DNA of 64,000 nt from Xenophilus arseniciresistens (GCF_028023875.1 NZ_JAQIPB010000002.1:372001-436000), one strand, 5' to 3'. Counted from the first letter of the stretch, positions 45,341 through 53,940 are shown. The notes: generated by a model from the sequence alone, not told the origin. Made by a program: numbers and translations.

Positions 45341-46689
45341 GGGCTGCTCCGGTCTGAAGGTGGAGGGGAAGGCGGTGGCGCGTCGCCCGGCGCTGGCAGG
45401 CCCACCTGGTGGAACAGCGCCGGGTCCACGCGCCGGCGGTCGGCGCGGGTCTTGTAGACATAGGTGCGGCACGGCATGCCCGGGCGCTGCTGGGCCTGGC
45501 CGTCGAGCACGAAGAACAGCGGCGTGCCCGGGTCCTGCGCGCGCACCAGCTGCGCCCGGTTGGAAGCCGCGCAATGCGTGCAGTAGCTGGGCGCCTGCTC
45601 GCGCTGGAAGTTGATGGGATGCGCCCTGGGCATCAGCGGCGACAGCGGCGCGCCGTAATGGAACATGTCGCGCCACATCTGGCCGCGGAACAGCCGGCCG
45701 CCGCTGCCGCACGGGTCGAGCGTGAAGACGAAGCGATCTTCCTCTTCGTGCAGGCGGAAGTCGGCGCAGTGGTAGTTCCAGGTGCGCGCGATCTCGCCCA
45801 CCAGCGCCTCGTCGTCCATCGCGGCGTAGCGCGGGAAGCCCGCGACGAAGGCCGGCGCGTAGGTCTGCGCCAGCATTTGCGCCAGGTAGTCGGGCCCGCC
45901 CAACTCCAGCGCCACGGCATAGAAATGCGCGAGCCACACCACGCCGAAGTCGTGCCAGGGTTTCCATTCCTGGCGCTGGCCGTCCAGCAGCGCGGCGATG
46001 TCCTCATCGCCTGCGTCCAGCCGCGCCTGCGCCTGCTGCACCCGCGTGCGCGTGAGGCTGTGGCGCTCGGCCTCGCCGAACAGCGTCTGCCCCGCATGGC
46101 CCAGCTTGGCAAAGCGCAGCGTGCACTGGCCGTCGGCGCCCTTCTCGGTGGTCCAGGCCGGCGCGCCCAGCGCCGTGTTGAGCGCGGCCTGGTTGGCCTT
46201 GCAGCCCTGGCACAGGCTGCTCACGCCATCGGACCAGCCGCCATAGGCCTGCGGGTGGCGCGCGGGCAGGCCCTGGCGTTCCAGCCGGCCGCCGCTGCCG
46301 CAGGGCGCCAGGCGCAGGGTGACCGCGTCGGCGTCTTCCTCCAGCGGCGCAAGCGCCGCGCCGCCCTGGTAGCGGAACACGGCCACCAGGTCGGCGATGG
46401 CGCCGCGCGGGTCATGGGGCCACTGCGCGATCCAGGTGGCCATGAGCTGCGTGCCGATGCGCTGCAGCGCCTCACGCGCACGCGGCTCGCCGAAGTCGGC
46501 GCGCAGCTTGCCCACCTTGCGCGCCAGCGCGTGGCACGACAGCGCGTCCAGGCCCGCATGGCCCTGGGCCATGTCCTGCAGCTGCTCGCGCACGGTGGCC
46601 AGGTCGCCGGCCGCCAGCGCGGCCAGGGCGCGCGCCTCGGCAGGCTCGGCCAGCCGCTTCAGCTGCTCGTCGTCGAACAGGCGGGTCAT
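45337..46689 (-). CDS. Unrecognised protein with an internally duplicated CGSGGRL...CxxC module
   Basis: A 450-residue soluble protein that I cannot assign. The sequence around residues 118-170 (EEDADAVTLRLAPCGSGGRL, then C160-x2-C163 and an NQAAL stretch) is repeated around 314-381 (EEEDRFVFTLDPCGSGGRL, then C370-x2-C373 and NRAQL). Each repeat offers three cysteines, C130/C160/C163 and C327/C370/C373, so a metal or cluster site in each half is possible. His and Trp are frequent near the second. No signal peptide is seen; the last 15 residues are Pro/Ser-rich. ATG 46689 is preferred, since AGGAG abuts the ATG at 46695. It is coupled to the downstream SDR. Confidence 0.8.
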   Translation of the reverse strand: MTRLFDDEQLKRLAEPAEARALAALAAGDLATVREQLQDMAQGHAGLDALSCHALARKVGKLRADFGEPRAREALQRIGTQLMATWIAQWPHDPRGAIADLVAVFRYQGGAALAPLEEDADAVTLRLAPCGSGGRLERQGLPARHPQAYGGWSDGVSSLCQGCKANQAALNTALGAPAWTTEKGADGQCTLRFAKLGHAGQTLFGEAERHSLTRTRVQQAQARLDAGDEDIAALLDGQRQEWKPWHDFGVVWLAHFYAVALELGGPDYLAQMLAQTYAPAFVAGFPRYAAMDDEALVGEIARTWNYHCADFRLHEEEDRFVFTLDPCGSGGRLFRGQMWRDMFHYGAPLSPLMPRAHPINFQREQAPSYCTHCAASNRAQLVRAQDPGTPLFFVLDGQAQQRPGMPCRTYVYKTRADRRRVDPALFHQVGLPAPGDAPPPSPPPSDRSSP

Positions 46690-46737
46690 GGGCATCTCCT
46701 GCGGCCCGCGCGGGCCTTCTTTCTTTTGTGGATTGCG

Positions 46738-47802
46738 TCAGGCGACGTCGGCCGAATCCAGGATGCGCAGCGCCACGCGCGCCATCACGTCGGTGCTGCG
46801 GCCGAAGGCCAATGCCGTTTCGTTCACGGCCGTGCCGGCCAGCGCGCGCCGCAGCAGGCCGGCCGACATGGCGGCCTGGCGGAACATGGCGAAGGCCTTG
46901 AAGAAGCGCATGTCGAGCGCCAGCGCCTCGGCCTGCGGGCGGCCCATGGCCTGGAAGTACCAGCACAGCAGCTCGCGCTGCGTGGGCAGCTGCAGCGCGG
47001 CGCGGTCCACGCCGGCCAGGCCCGGCATCAGGTAATCGGCCGGCAGCTCCTGTACGCCCAGGAACTGGCCCAGGTCCGCCATCGGGTGGCCCAGGGTGGA
47101 AAGTTCCCAGTCCAGCACGCCGATCACCCGCGCCTGGCCCGGCGCGAACATCAGGTTGTCGAGCCGGCTGTCGCCGTGCAGCAGCACCGTGTCACCAGCC
47201 TCGGGCGGCAGCGCGCGCGCCAGGGCCTCGATGAGCTGCTCCATCTCGGCCAGGCCCTCGGGCATGGCGGCGCGGTACTGCTGCGTCCAGCGATGCAGCT
47301 GGCGCTCGAAGTAGTTGCCGCTGCGGCCGAAGTCGCGCAGGCCCAGCGCATCGATGTCGCTGCGGTGGATGGCGGCCAGGGCCTGGATCGCGCCCTGGTA
47401 GATGCCGGCGCGGCGCGCAGGCGCCAGCCCGGGCAGGCCCACTTCGCGGTGCACCTCTCCTTCCAGGAAGGCCATCAGGTAGAACTGCACCCCGATCACG
47501 TCCGTGTCGTTGCACAGCACATGCAGCTGCGGCACGGGCACGGCGCTGCCGTGCAGCGCGCGCATCACGCGCACCTCGCGGTCCAGCGCATGGGCCGAGC
47601 GCAGCAGCTGCCCCGCCGGCTGCGTGCGCAGGATGTAGCGCGTGTCGCCGGCCTGCAGCAGCCAGATCGGGTTGGAGTTGCCGCCCACCAGGCGGCGTGC
47701 CGACAGCGGCCCCTCCAGCCCTGGCAATGCCGGTGCGTGCTGCTGCAGCCAGTGCTGCAGGCGATCGAGCTGCAGCGGCGGAGTGCTGACGACCTGGCTC
47801 AT
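46738..47802 (-). CDS. APH-type phosphotransferase (ACAD10/11 kinase-domain-like)
   Basis: A 354-residue aminoglycoside-phosphotransferase-fold kinase. ARRLVGGNSNPIWLL (Gly-rich loop), ILRTQPAGQL (ATP Lys replaced by Arg-Thr context), LHGDSRLDNLMF (catalytic Asp and Asn) and GVLDWELSTLGHPMADL (metal-binding Asp) are clear. The same wording marks the N-terminal kinase domain of mammalian ACAD10/ACAD11, which phosphorylates 4-hydroxyacyl-CoA, and LvaA of levulinate catabolism. Only 13 bases separate it from the ACAD11-type dehydrogenase gene upstream, so the two domains fused in animals appear as separate proteins here. Confidence 0.9.
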   Translation of the reverse strand: MSQVVSTPPLQLDRLQHWLQQHAPALPGLEGPLSARRLVGGNSNPIWLLQAGDTRYILRTQPAGQLLRSAHALDREVRVMRALHGSAVPVPQLHVLCNDTDVIGVQFYLMAFLEGEVHREVGLPGLAPARRAGIYQGAIQALAAIHRSDIDALGLRDFGRSGNYFERQLHRWTQQYRAAMPEGLAEMEQLIEALARALPPEAGDTVLLHGDSRLDNLMFAPGQARVIGVLDWELSTLGHPMADLGQFLGVQELPADYLMPGLAGVDRAALQLPTQRELLCWYFQAMGRPQAEALALDMRFFKAFAMFRQAAMSAGLLRRALAGTAVNETALAFGRSTDVMARVALRILDSADVA

Positions 47803-47815
47803 CGGTGCCACCCGC

Positions 47816-49033
47816 TCAGTGTGCCGGCGCCTGGCCGTGCTGGCGCAGCAGCTGCTTGCCCAGCGCGGCCAGGTGCACCTGGTCGGGCCCGTCGCCGATG
47901 CGGATGAAGCGCGCATAGACATAGGCTTCGGGCAGGAAGGTGTCTTGCGACACGCCCGCGGCGCCGTGGATCTGGATGGCGCGGTCGATCACGCGCGCGG
48001 CCATGGCCGGCACCACGATCTTGGCCGCGGCGATCAGGTCCTTGGCCGCCTTGTTGCCTTCGCGGTCCATCTTGTCGGCCGCGCGCAGGGTGAGCAGGCG
48101 CGCCTGCTCGATCTCGCAATAGGAATGGGCCAGGTCCTCGCGCACCGAGCCCTGCTCGCCCAGCGCGCGGCCGAAGGCCACGCGCGTGCTGGCACGCTGG
48201 CAGGCCAGCTCCAGCGCGCGCTGCGCACAGCCGATCAGGCGCATGCAGTGGTGGATGCGCCCCGGGCCCAGGCGGCCCTGCGCGATTTCGAAGCCCCGCC
48301 CTTCGCCCAGCAGCATGTTGGCCGCCGGCACGCGCACGTTCTCGTACACGATCTCGGGGTGGCCGCCGGGGCCGTCGTCATAGCCGAAGGCCTTCATGTC
48401 GCGCACGATGCGCACGCCGGGGGTGTCGATGGGGACGAGGATCATCGACTGCTGCCGGTGCTTGTCGGCATGGTCGGGGTCGGTCTTGCCCATCACGATC
48501 AGCAGCCTGCAGGCCGCGTTCATCGCGCCCGAGGTGTACCACTTGCGCCCGTTGATGACGTAGCTGTCGCCCTCGCGCCGGATCTGGCACTGGATGTTGG
48601 TGGCATCGCTGGAGGCCACGGCCGGCTCGGTCATCGAAAAAGCCGAGCGGATCTCTCCGGCCAGCAGCGGCTGCAGCCACTGGCGCTGCTGCTCGGGGTT
48701 GCCGTAGAGCGAGAGCACTTCCATGTTTCCGGTGTCGGGCGCCGAGCAGTTGAAGACCTCGCTGGCCCACATCACGCGGCCCATGCATTCGGCCAGCGGC
48801 GCATATTCCAGGTTGCTCAGACCGGCGCCGTGGCTGCCGGGCAGGAACAGGTTCCACAGCCCTTCGGCCCGCGCCCGTGCCTTGAGCGTCTGCAGCACGG
48901 CCGGGGCCTGGCCCTTGGGCGCTTCGCGAAGCTGGGCCTCATACACCGCCTCGGCCGGGTGGACATGGGCGGCCATGAAGGCCTGAAGCTGGGCCTGGAG
49001 CGCCTGGGCGCGCGCGCTGGGCTGGAAATGCAT
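47816..49033 (-). CDS. Acyl-CoA dehydrogenase of the ACAD10/ACAD11 type (second copy)
   Basis: A 405-residue dehydrogenase closely related to the one at 36580: both have [31 protein letters not shown] or its equivalent, [36 protein letters not shown] and GDGP(D)xVH. It differs in the N-terminal 60 residues and the C-terminal tail. The gene opens the run dehydrogenase - phosphotransferase - CGSGGRL protein - SDR - MDR - SDR. With the adjacent kinase it would convert 4-hydroxyacyl-CoA to the enoyl or 3-hydroxy form. ATG 49033 has a GGAG upstream. Confidence 0.93.
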   Translation of the reverse strand: MHFQPSARAQALQAQLQAFMAAHVHPAEAVYEAQLREAPKGQAPAVLQTLKARARAEGLWNLFLPGSHGAGLSNLEYAPLAECMGRVMWASEVFNCSAPDTGNMEVLSLYGNPEQQRQWLQPLLAGEIRSAFSMTEPAVASSDATNIQCQIRREGDSYVINGRKWYTSGAMNAACRLLIVMGKTDPDHADKHRQQSMILVPIDTPGVRIVRDMKAFGYDDGPGGHPEIVYENVRVPAANMLLGEGRGFEIAQGRLGPGRIHHCMRLIGCAQRALELACQRASTRVAFGRALGEQGSVREDLAHSYCEIEQARLLTLRAADKMDREGNKAAKDLIAAAKIVVPAMAARVIDRAIQIHGAAGVSQDTFLPEAYVYARFIRIGDGPDQVHLAALGKQLLRQHGQAPAH

Positions 49034-49263
49034 GGTCGTGGACTCCTGGGTTCGGCGGTGCCAGCACGGCAAGGCCGGTGGTGGCGCTGCAGCCACTCTA
49101 GGAGCCACACCGCCGCATGGCTTGCGCTTTTTGGCTGCAGGCCGCGCAGCTCCAGCGGATTGCCTGCACTGACCGGCTGCGTGGTCCTGCTCCGACACGG
49201 CCGCGGGCGAAGCTGGCCCACACTTGGCTCACGCCCTCCCTCCCACCCCAACCGGACACGACG

Positions 49264-49644
49264 ATGTCACTCCATCCCCTGTTCCGCGTCGCGCTTCACC
49301 ACCCGGACCTGATCGCCGACCACCTGGCCAACCATGTCGAACACGCGAAGGCGCAGGCGGCCGATGCGGTACGGTCCATGGGACTGAAAGTGGCGGGCGC
49401 GGCCGTGGCGGTGGTGGCGCTGCTGATCGCGCTGAACCTCACCGGCATCGCCGTGATGCTGGCGGCCACGCAGGCGGGTGTGCCCGCGGCGCTGTGGTGG
49501 GTGCCAGGCATCGCCTGGGCCGTGGCACTGGCCGGCGGCCTCATGGCCTGGCGCGCCAGCCTGCGCGACGAGGTGCGCGAAGTGAAGGACGAATTCCAGG
49601 CCGACGCGCAGATGCTGGCCCTGATCAAGGAGGCCCGTTCATGA
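49264..49644 (+). CDS. Small phage-holin-superfamily-like membrane protein
   Basis: A 126-residue protein with two adjacent transmembrane helices (GAAVAVVALLIALNLTGIAVMLAA and WVPGIAWAVALAGGLMAW) between an amphipathic N-terminal helix and a charged C-terminal coil (DEVREVKDEFQADAQML). Such small proteins of the DUF1469/holin-like kind are common housekeeping membrane proteins of proteobacteria and are not evidence of a prophage. The stop overlaps the next gene (ATGA). No function is known. Confidence 0.75.
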   Translation: MSLHPLFRVALHHPDLIADHLANHVEHAKAQAADAVRSMGLKVAGAAVAVVALLIALNLTGIAVMLAATQAGVPAALWWVPGIAWAVALAGGLMAWRASLRDEVREVKDEFQADAQMLALIKEARS

Positions 49645-50090
49645 GCAAGAGTGCCCGCAGCCTGGCTTCGCAGACGCGCCTGGCCGAGTCCCGCCAGCGC
49701 CTGCTGGATGCGATGGGCTATGTGCCGATGGTGTCCAACATCACGGGCGAGCCCGTGCTGGGCCGCAAGGCCGCACCCGAAGCCCCGCGCCCGCCGCTTT
49801 CCCTGGGCGCACTGCCCGGGCGCGTGCGCGAATCGGCGGCCGCCCGATGGATGCAGCGCTGGTGGCAGCACCACCCGGCGCGCGACGTGGTGGAACTGGG
49901 GCGGCCCTACCTCGACCGCTATGCCCAAAAGCACCCGGGCAAGCTGGTGGCCTACGCCGCGGGCGCGGGCGCGGCGCTCTGGCTGGCCAAGCCCTGGCGG
50001 CTGCTGTCGACCGCCGCGGTGCTCTCGCTCACCCTCAAGGCCGGCACGCGCAGCCTCGTGAAGGCCGCCGCGCGGCGCGAACTGGACTGA
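49641..50090 (+). CDS. Small membrane-associated hypothetical protein coupled to the holin-like gene
   Basis: A 149-residue basic protein. It has a soluble Arg/Gln-rich N-terminal third (ASQTRLAESRQRLL), a His/Trp patch (RWMQRWWQHHPARD), and two short hydrophobic segments at the C-terminus (LVAYAAGAGAALWLA and LLSTAAVLSLTL). It begins within the stop of the previous gene. The pair probably forms one membrane unit. I do not recognise the family. Confidence 0.7.
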   Translation: MSKSARSLASQTRLAESRQRLLDAMGYVPMVSNITGEPVLGRKAAPEAPRPPLSLGALPGRVRESAAARWMQRWWQHHPARDVVELGRPYLDRYAQKHPGKLVAYAAGAGAALWLAKPWRLLSTAAVLSLTLKAGTRSLVKAAARRELD

Positions 50091-50153
50091 GGCGAACCCC
50101 GCAGGATGGGCCGGCCCGGCGCGGGGATATGGCGAGCCGGCTAAAATCCCGCC

Positions 50154-50329
50154 ACCGGTTCACGACCGAACCGGTCGCCGTATCTCACGGCGGTCAGTCG
50201 CACTGTAGGCACCGACTAGAAAACAAACGCCGACATTGCAGTTGCATGCACGTAGCGTGGGCCGCGTAAGAGCTCACGGCCACACACCCGAAGGCCCGCA
50301 TCGTTTTGCTGCGGGCCTTCTTCTTTTTT
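50154..50329 (+). ncRNA. Putative small RNA ending in a strong terminator
   Basis: The 258-base gap between the small membrane-protein pair and the convergent aidB gene has no coding potential but several stem-loops: ACCGGTTC/GAACCGGT at 50154-50175, CGCCG/CGGCG at about 50176-50192, and a GTGGGCCG/CGGCCACAC pair around 50257-50285, ending in a Rho-independent terminator. A TAAAAT box at 50142-50147 sits seven bases before the first hairpin and may be a -10 element; no -35 is evident. It does not match tmRNA, RNase P, SRP or 6S RNA as I know them. It may instead be a long 3' leader of the upstream operon. Confidence 0.45.
50291..50329 (+). terminator. Rho-independent terminator
   Basis: The ten-base arm AAGGCCCGCA pairs fully with TGCGGGCCTT across a nine-base loop (TCGTTTTGC), followed by CTTCTTTTTT. 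It is the clearest intrinsic terminator in the window and ends the putative small RNA or the small membrane-protein operon. Confidence 0.9.
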
Positions 50330-50349
50330 GCGCGCGCGCATGCCTGCAT

Positions 50350-52041
50350 TCAACCGGCTTCGGCGGCCCAGGCCCTTTCAATGATTTTCTTGAAGGCCAC
50401 GCCGGTCCCCAGCGTACCGAAGGCGAAGCCCCAGTCATGACCCAGGCGCGACGCGCAGAACGCCTGCGACACATAGGAAGGACTGAAGCGCAGCAGCAAG
50501 GACGCCTGTAGGCCCAGTGCCATCATCTCGACCAGGCGGCGGGCGATTCCTTCCATCTGCTCCCGACGGCCAGTGGCTGCACGCAGCCATGCGATGACGG
50601 CGTCGAGATGCGGGTCCAGGCCCCGGGCCAGCTCAATTTCGCGCAGCACCGGCTCCAGCGCCTCATGGTCCCGGTCGATGGCGCGCAACACGTCCAGGCA
50701 GATCACGTTTCCGCTGCCCTCCCACACGCTCTGCACCGGAGCTTCGCGGTAGAAGCGGGGCATCATCGAGTCCTCGATGTAGCCGAAGCCGCCATGGCAT
50801 TCCAGCGCCTCGAAGGTGCTGGGGCTGGCTCGCTTGGCCAACCAGTATTTGGTGATGGCGGTGACCACGCGCGAAAACCGCGCCTCGTGCGCATCGGTGG
50901 CGGCACGGTCGATGCTGCCAGCCAGGCGCATGACCAGCGCAGTGGCGGCCTCAGACTCGAGCGAAAGGTCGGCCAGCACGTTGCTCATCAGGGGCTTGTC
51001 GACCAGCTTGGCACCGAAGGCCGAGCGCTGCTGCGTGTGGTGCAGCGCGCGCAGCAAGGTCTGGCGCATGATGCCCGCCGAGATCGACGCGCAGCCCAGC
51101 CGCGTGAGGCTCACCATTTCGATGATGGTTCGGATGCCCTTGCCTTCGTCGCCGACGCGCCATGCGAGCGTGCCGTTGTATTCAATCTCGCTCGACGGAT
51201 TGGATCGGTTCCCGAGCTTGTCCTTGAGCCGCATGATCGAGAAGCGGTTGCGCGTGCCGTCCGGCAGCCAGAAGGGCACGAAGAAACAGGAGATCTGCCC
51301 CGGCGAGCCTTCCACATGCGCCACGGTCAGGAAGCAGTCCACCATCGGTGCCGAGAAGAACCACTTGTGGCCGCTGAGCTCGTAGACGCCCTCTTCCAGC
51401 GTGGGGCGGGCCACCGTCGTGTTCGCGCGCAGGTCGGATCCGCCCTGCTTCTCGGTCATGGCCATGCCGATCAGCGCCCCCTGTTTCTGCTCGACGGGAC
51501 GGTAGCGCGGGTCGTAGCCGGTGGAGGTCAGGCGGGGCTCCCATTGCGCGGCGAGGGCTGGGTTGTTCCGCAACACCGGCACGCCGGCATACGTCATGTG
51601 CAGCGGGCACAGGGTCCCGCTTTCCACCTGCGCCATCAGCACGCTGGAGGCCGCGCGCGCCACGTGGCTGCCCGATTGGGGCCGGGTCCACGGCAGTGAA
51701 TGCACTTCATGGCGGCGCGCCAGGCGCATCAGTTCGTGCCATGAATGGTGCAACTGGACTTCGTTGATGCGGTGCCCGTAGTTGTCGTGCGTGTGCAGCT
51801 CCGGCACGTAGCGGTTGGCCATGTAGCCGTGCCGGATCACCTCGGGGTCCGCGAGGTCCGCTGCCAGTGCATCCAGGCGCGGCACGGCCCATGAAGCGCC
51901 CTCGCGCTCCAGCCCTTCGCGCAGCGCGTGGTCGCGTCGCAGCAGGTTGTAGCCACCATAGGGTGCGGGCTGGTTGAAGACCTCATGGGTGCCGTGAGGA
52001 GCAGCGGTGCGGGTGGCACCGGAGGATGCGGATTCGATCAT
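50350..52041 (-). CDS. aidB: AidB-like acyl-CoA dehydrogenase family protein
   Basis: A 563-residue flavoprotein, longer than ordinary acyl-CoA dehydrogenases and the size of AidB. It contains MAMTEKQGGSDLRANTT, which is an AidB-type FAD motif, FFSAPMVDCFLTVAHV, LLRALHHTQQRSAFGAKL, ECHGGFGYIEDS and YREAPVQSVWEGSGNVICLDVLRA. The last 110 residues form the extra helical region that binds DNA in AidB of Escherichia coli. AidB is induced by alkylation and protects DNA, but relatives serve in CoA-ester metabolism. Here it diverges from a TetR gene that heads a catabolic operon, so either role is possible. Confidence 0.85.
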   Translation of the reverse strand: MIESASSGATRTAAPHGTHEVFNQPAPYGGYNLLRRDHALREGLEREGASWAVPRLDALAADLADPEVIRHGYMANRYVPELHTHDNYGHRINEVQLHHSWHELMRLARRHEVHSLPWTRPQSGSHVARAASSVLMAQVESGTLCPLHMTYAGVPVLRNNPALAAQWEPRLTSTGYDPRYRPVEQKQGALIGMAMTEKQGGSDLRANTTVARPTLEEGVYELSGHKWFFSAPMVDCFLTVAHVEGSPGQISCFFVPFWLPDGTRNRFSIMRLKDKLGNRSNPSSEIEYNGTLAWRVGDEGKGIRTIIEMVSLTRLGCASISAGIMRQTLLRALHHTQQRSAFGAKLVDKPLMSNVLADLSLESEAATALVMRLAGSIDRAATDAHEARFSRVVTAITKYWLAKRASPSTFEALECHGGFGYIEDSMMPRFYREAPVQSVWEGSGNVICLDVLRAIDRDHEALEPVLREIELARGLDPHLDAVIAWLRAATGRREQMEGIARRLVEMMALGLQASLLLRFSPSYVSQAFCASRLGHDWGFAFGTLGTGVAFKKIIERAWAAEAG

Positions 52042-52145
52042 GTGGTGGCCTGCGGCAGTTTGTCGGAATGGATGCGATTAAATCATCTGCTTCAAACAAG
52101 GTAAAGCACTTGACTTAGAAAAATCGAAGAACCAGAATCCGGCAC
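52042..52145. promoter_or_regulatory. Divergent aidB/tetR promoter region
   Basis: This AT-rich spacer lies between the aidB and tetR starts. For the tetR side, TTGACT at 52110-52115 and CAGAAT at 52133-52138 are 17 bases apart, a good sigma-70 pair. It would start transcription within a few bases of the tetR ATG, leaving no room for a ribosome-binding site; tetR may be leaderless or start later. A TetR operator probably overlaps it, but no obvious palindrome was found. Confidence 0.5.
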
Positions 52146-52934
52146 ATGAAGAACACCCAACCCACTCAACCGGGCAAGGAAAGGCGAAAGCTGTCCGCAG
52201 CCGCCGCACCGCGCGCGGGCGCCGACAGCGCTGACGTGCTGCTGCTCACCGCGCAGCGCCTGTTCGCCGAGAAAGGCATCGATGCCGTGTCCATGCGCGA
52301 AGTCGCCCGCGAGGCGGGCCAGCGCAACAACTCGGCACTGCACTACCACTTCGGCTCCAAGGAGGCGCTGATCCAGGCCATCCTGCAAGGTGGCATGCGT
52401 GAGATCAACGAACTGCGCAACGACTACATCGACCAGCTCTACAACGATGGCCGGCACGGGGAGCTGCGCGGGTTGGTCGAGGCCATCGTCTGGCCGCTGG
52501 CGTCCAAGCTCATGACCAGCCGCGGCAACACGTACAACCGTTTCCTGGCCGCGGCACAGGTCCATCCCGAGATCGACCTGGCCGGCTTGACCCGCGAGGA
52601 AGAGGACAGAGGCTTTCGACGCATCCACGAGCTGCTGCAGCGCGCGCTGCCCGATATGTCCGAGCTGCTGCTGCGCCAGCGCTACCTCGCCGCCGTCAGC
52701 TTCGTCATGTTCAGCCTTGCGGACTACGAGCGCATCAGCACGCGCCGCAGCAAGCACCAGCGCGCCTTCGACCTGCAGCGGGCGATCGAGAACCTGATCG
52801 ACATGGTCAGCGGTGCGATCGCCGCCCCGATCTCGGCACAGGTGCAGGCACGACTGGCCGCGCACGACGAGCCTGCGCCGCCATCACCGCCCCCCGCCAG
52901 AAAGCCGGCAACCGCAAAGCGTGCGCCGGGCTGA
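52146..52934 (+). CDS. TetR-family transcriptional regulator
   Basis: A 262-residue regulator. The helix-turn-helix is at residues 28-75 (LLLTAQRLFAEKGIDAVSMREVAREAGQRNNSALHYHFGSKEALIQAIL). The ligand domain follows, and a Pro/Ala-rich tail of about 35 residues (PAPPSPPPARKPATAK) is unusual. Positioned first in the operon with the receptor and CoA enzymes and divergent from aidB, it likely regulates both directions. As a CoA-ester-sensing relative of FadR/PaaR-type repressors it would respond to an acyl-CoA, but this is inferred. No ribosome-binding site precedes ATG 52146. Confidence 0.92.
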   Translation: MKNTQPTQPGKERRKLSAAAAPRAGADSADVLLLTAQRLFAEKGIDAVSMREVAREAGQRNNSALHYHFGSKEALIQAILQGGMREINELRNDYIDQLYNDGRHGELRGLVEAIVWPLASKLMTSRGNTYNRFLAAAQVHPEIDLAGLTREEEDRGFRRIHELLQRALPDMSELLLRQRYLAAVSFVMFSLADYERISTRRSKHQRAFDLQRAIENLIDMVSGAIAAPISAQVQARLAAHDEPAPPSPPPARKPATAKRAPG

Positions 52935-52971
52935 CCAGGCCGGCGCCTTCTCACAAAACCAGGAGACAGAC

Positions 52972-53940
52972 ATGAAGAGATTCCTTGCCACCGTGCTTGC
53001 CTCGATCACGCTGCTGCCGGCGGTGCACGCGCAGGGCGTCGGCTACCCCGACAGGCCCATCCGCATCGTGGTTCCCTACACGCCGGGCGGCGCCAGCGAT
53101 GCAGTGGCGCGGCTGGTGGGCAAGGGTCTGTCAGCCGAGCTGGGCCAGCCCGTCATCGTCGACAACAAGCCTGGCGCATCGGCGACGATCGGCACCGGCT
53201 ACGTGGCGAACCAGGCGCCCGACGGCTACACGCTGGGCCTGGTGGCTGCACAGTTCGTGACCAACCGGGCCGTGGGCATCAAGGAGCCCTACGACTCGCT
53301 GCGCGATCTGGCTCCGGTGATCAACGTGGCATGGATGCCGATCCTGGTGGCGGCCAATCCCAAGGTCCCGGCCAAGGACCTTCCTTCGCTCATCAGATGG
53401 ATCCGCAGCCAGAGCAACCCGGTGATGTATTCGAGCCCCGGCGCCGGCTCGCTCACCCAGCTGTGGGGTGAGCTGCTGGCCCAGCGCCTGCAGTTGCAGC
53501 TGGTGCATGTGCCGTACAAGGGCTCGGCGGGTGCGGCGCAGGCGGTGATGGCGGGCGACGTGCCGCTGATGTTCGATGTGGCGGGCATCACGACCACGAT
53601 GATCCGCGAAGGCAAGCTCAACGGAATCGCCACGCCCGGCACCGAGCGTCCTCCAGGCCTGCCTGAGGTGTCGACCGCACGCGAAAGCGGCGTCAAGGAC
53701 CTGGATGCCGCGAGCTTCCTGGGCCTGGTGGCGCCAGCCCGCACGCCCCCGGCCGTGCTCGCCAGGCTCAACGCCGCCGCCAACAAGGTGCTGCGGAGCA
53801 AGGAGTACGTCGACGCCGTCAACGGCCTGGGCATGAGCCCCGCCGGCGGCAGCGCCGAGGACTTTGGCAGGATGCTCGCGGCAGAGACTGCCCGATGGAC
53901 GGCGGTGGCCCGCGATGCCGGCATCAAGGCCGCGCCATGA
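52972..53940 (+). CDS. Bug/TctC-family periplasmic solute receptor
   Basis: A 322-residue receptor. A signal peptide ends at AVHA-QG; then YPDRPIRIVVPYTPGGASDAVARLVG, VDNKPGASATIGTGYVA and QAPDGYTLGL, all family markers. AGGAG is 6 bases before ATG 52972. Its stop overlaps the CoA transferase gene (ATGA), which places capture and activation of the substrate together. The substrate is likely the organic acid degraded by the downstream enzymes. Confidence 0.94.
   Translation: MKRFLATVLASITLLPAVHAQGVGYPDRPIRIVVPYTPGGASDAVARLVGKGLSAELGQPVIVDNKPGASATIGTGYVANQAPDGYTLGLVAAQFVTNRAVGIKEPYDSLRDLAPVINVAWMPILVAANPKVPAKDLPSLIRWIRSQSNPVMYSSPGAGSLTQLWGELLAQRLQLQLVHVPYKGSAGAAQAVMAGDVPLMFDVAGITTTMIREGKLNGIATPGTERPPGLPEVSTARESGVKDLDAASFLGLVAPARTPPAVLARLNAAANKVLRSKEYVDAVNGLGMSPAGGSAEDFGRMLAAETARWTAVARDAGIKAAP

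Noticed and set aside
49264-50090. Prophage remnant suggested by the holin-like protein.
   Set aside because: No other phage gene, integrase or att-like repeat is near, and small proteins of this type are common chromosomal membrane proteins.
50154-50329. tmRNA, 6S RNA or SRP RNA for the non-coding stretch.
   Set aside because: The conserved termini or core motifs of those RNAs are not present.
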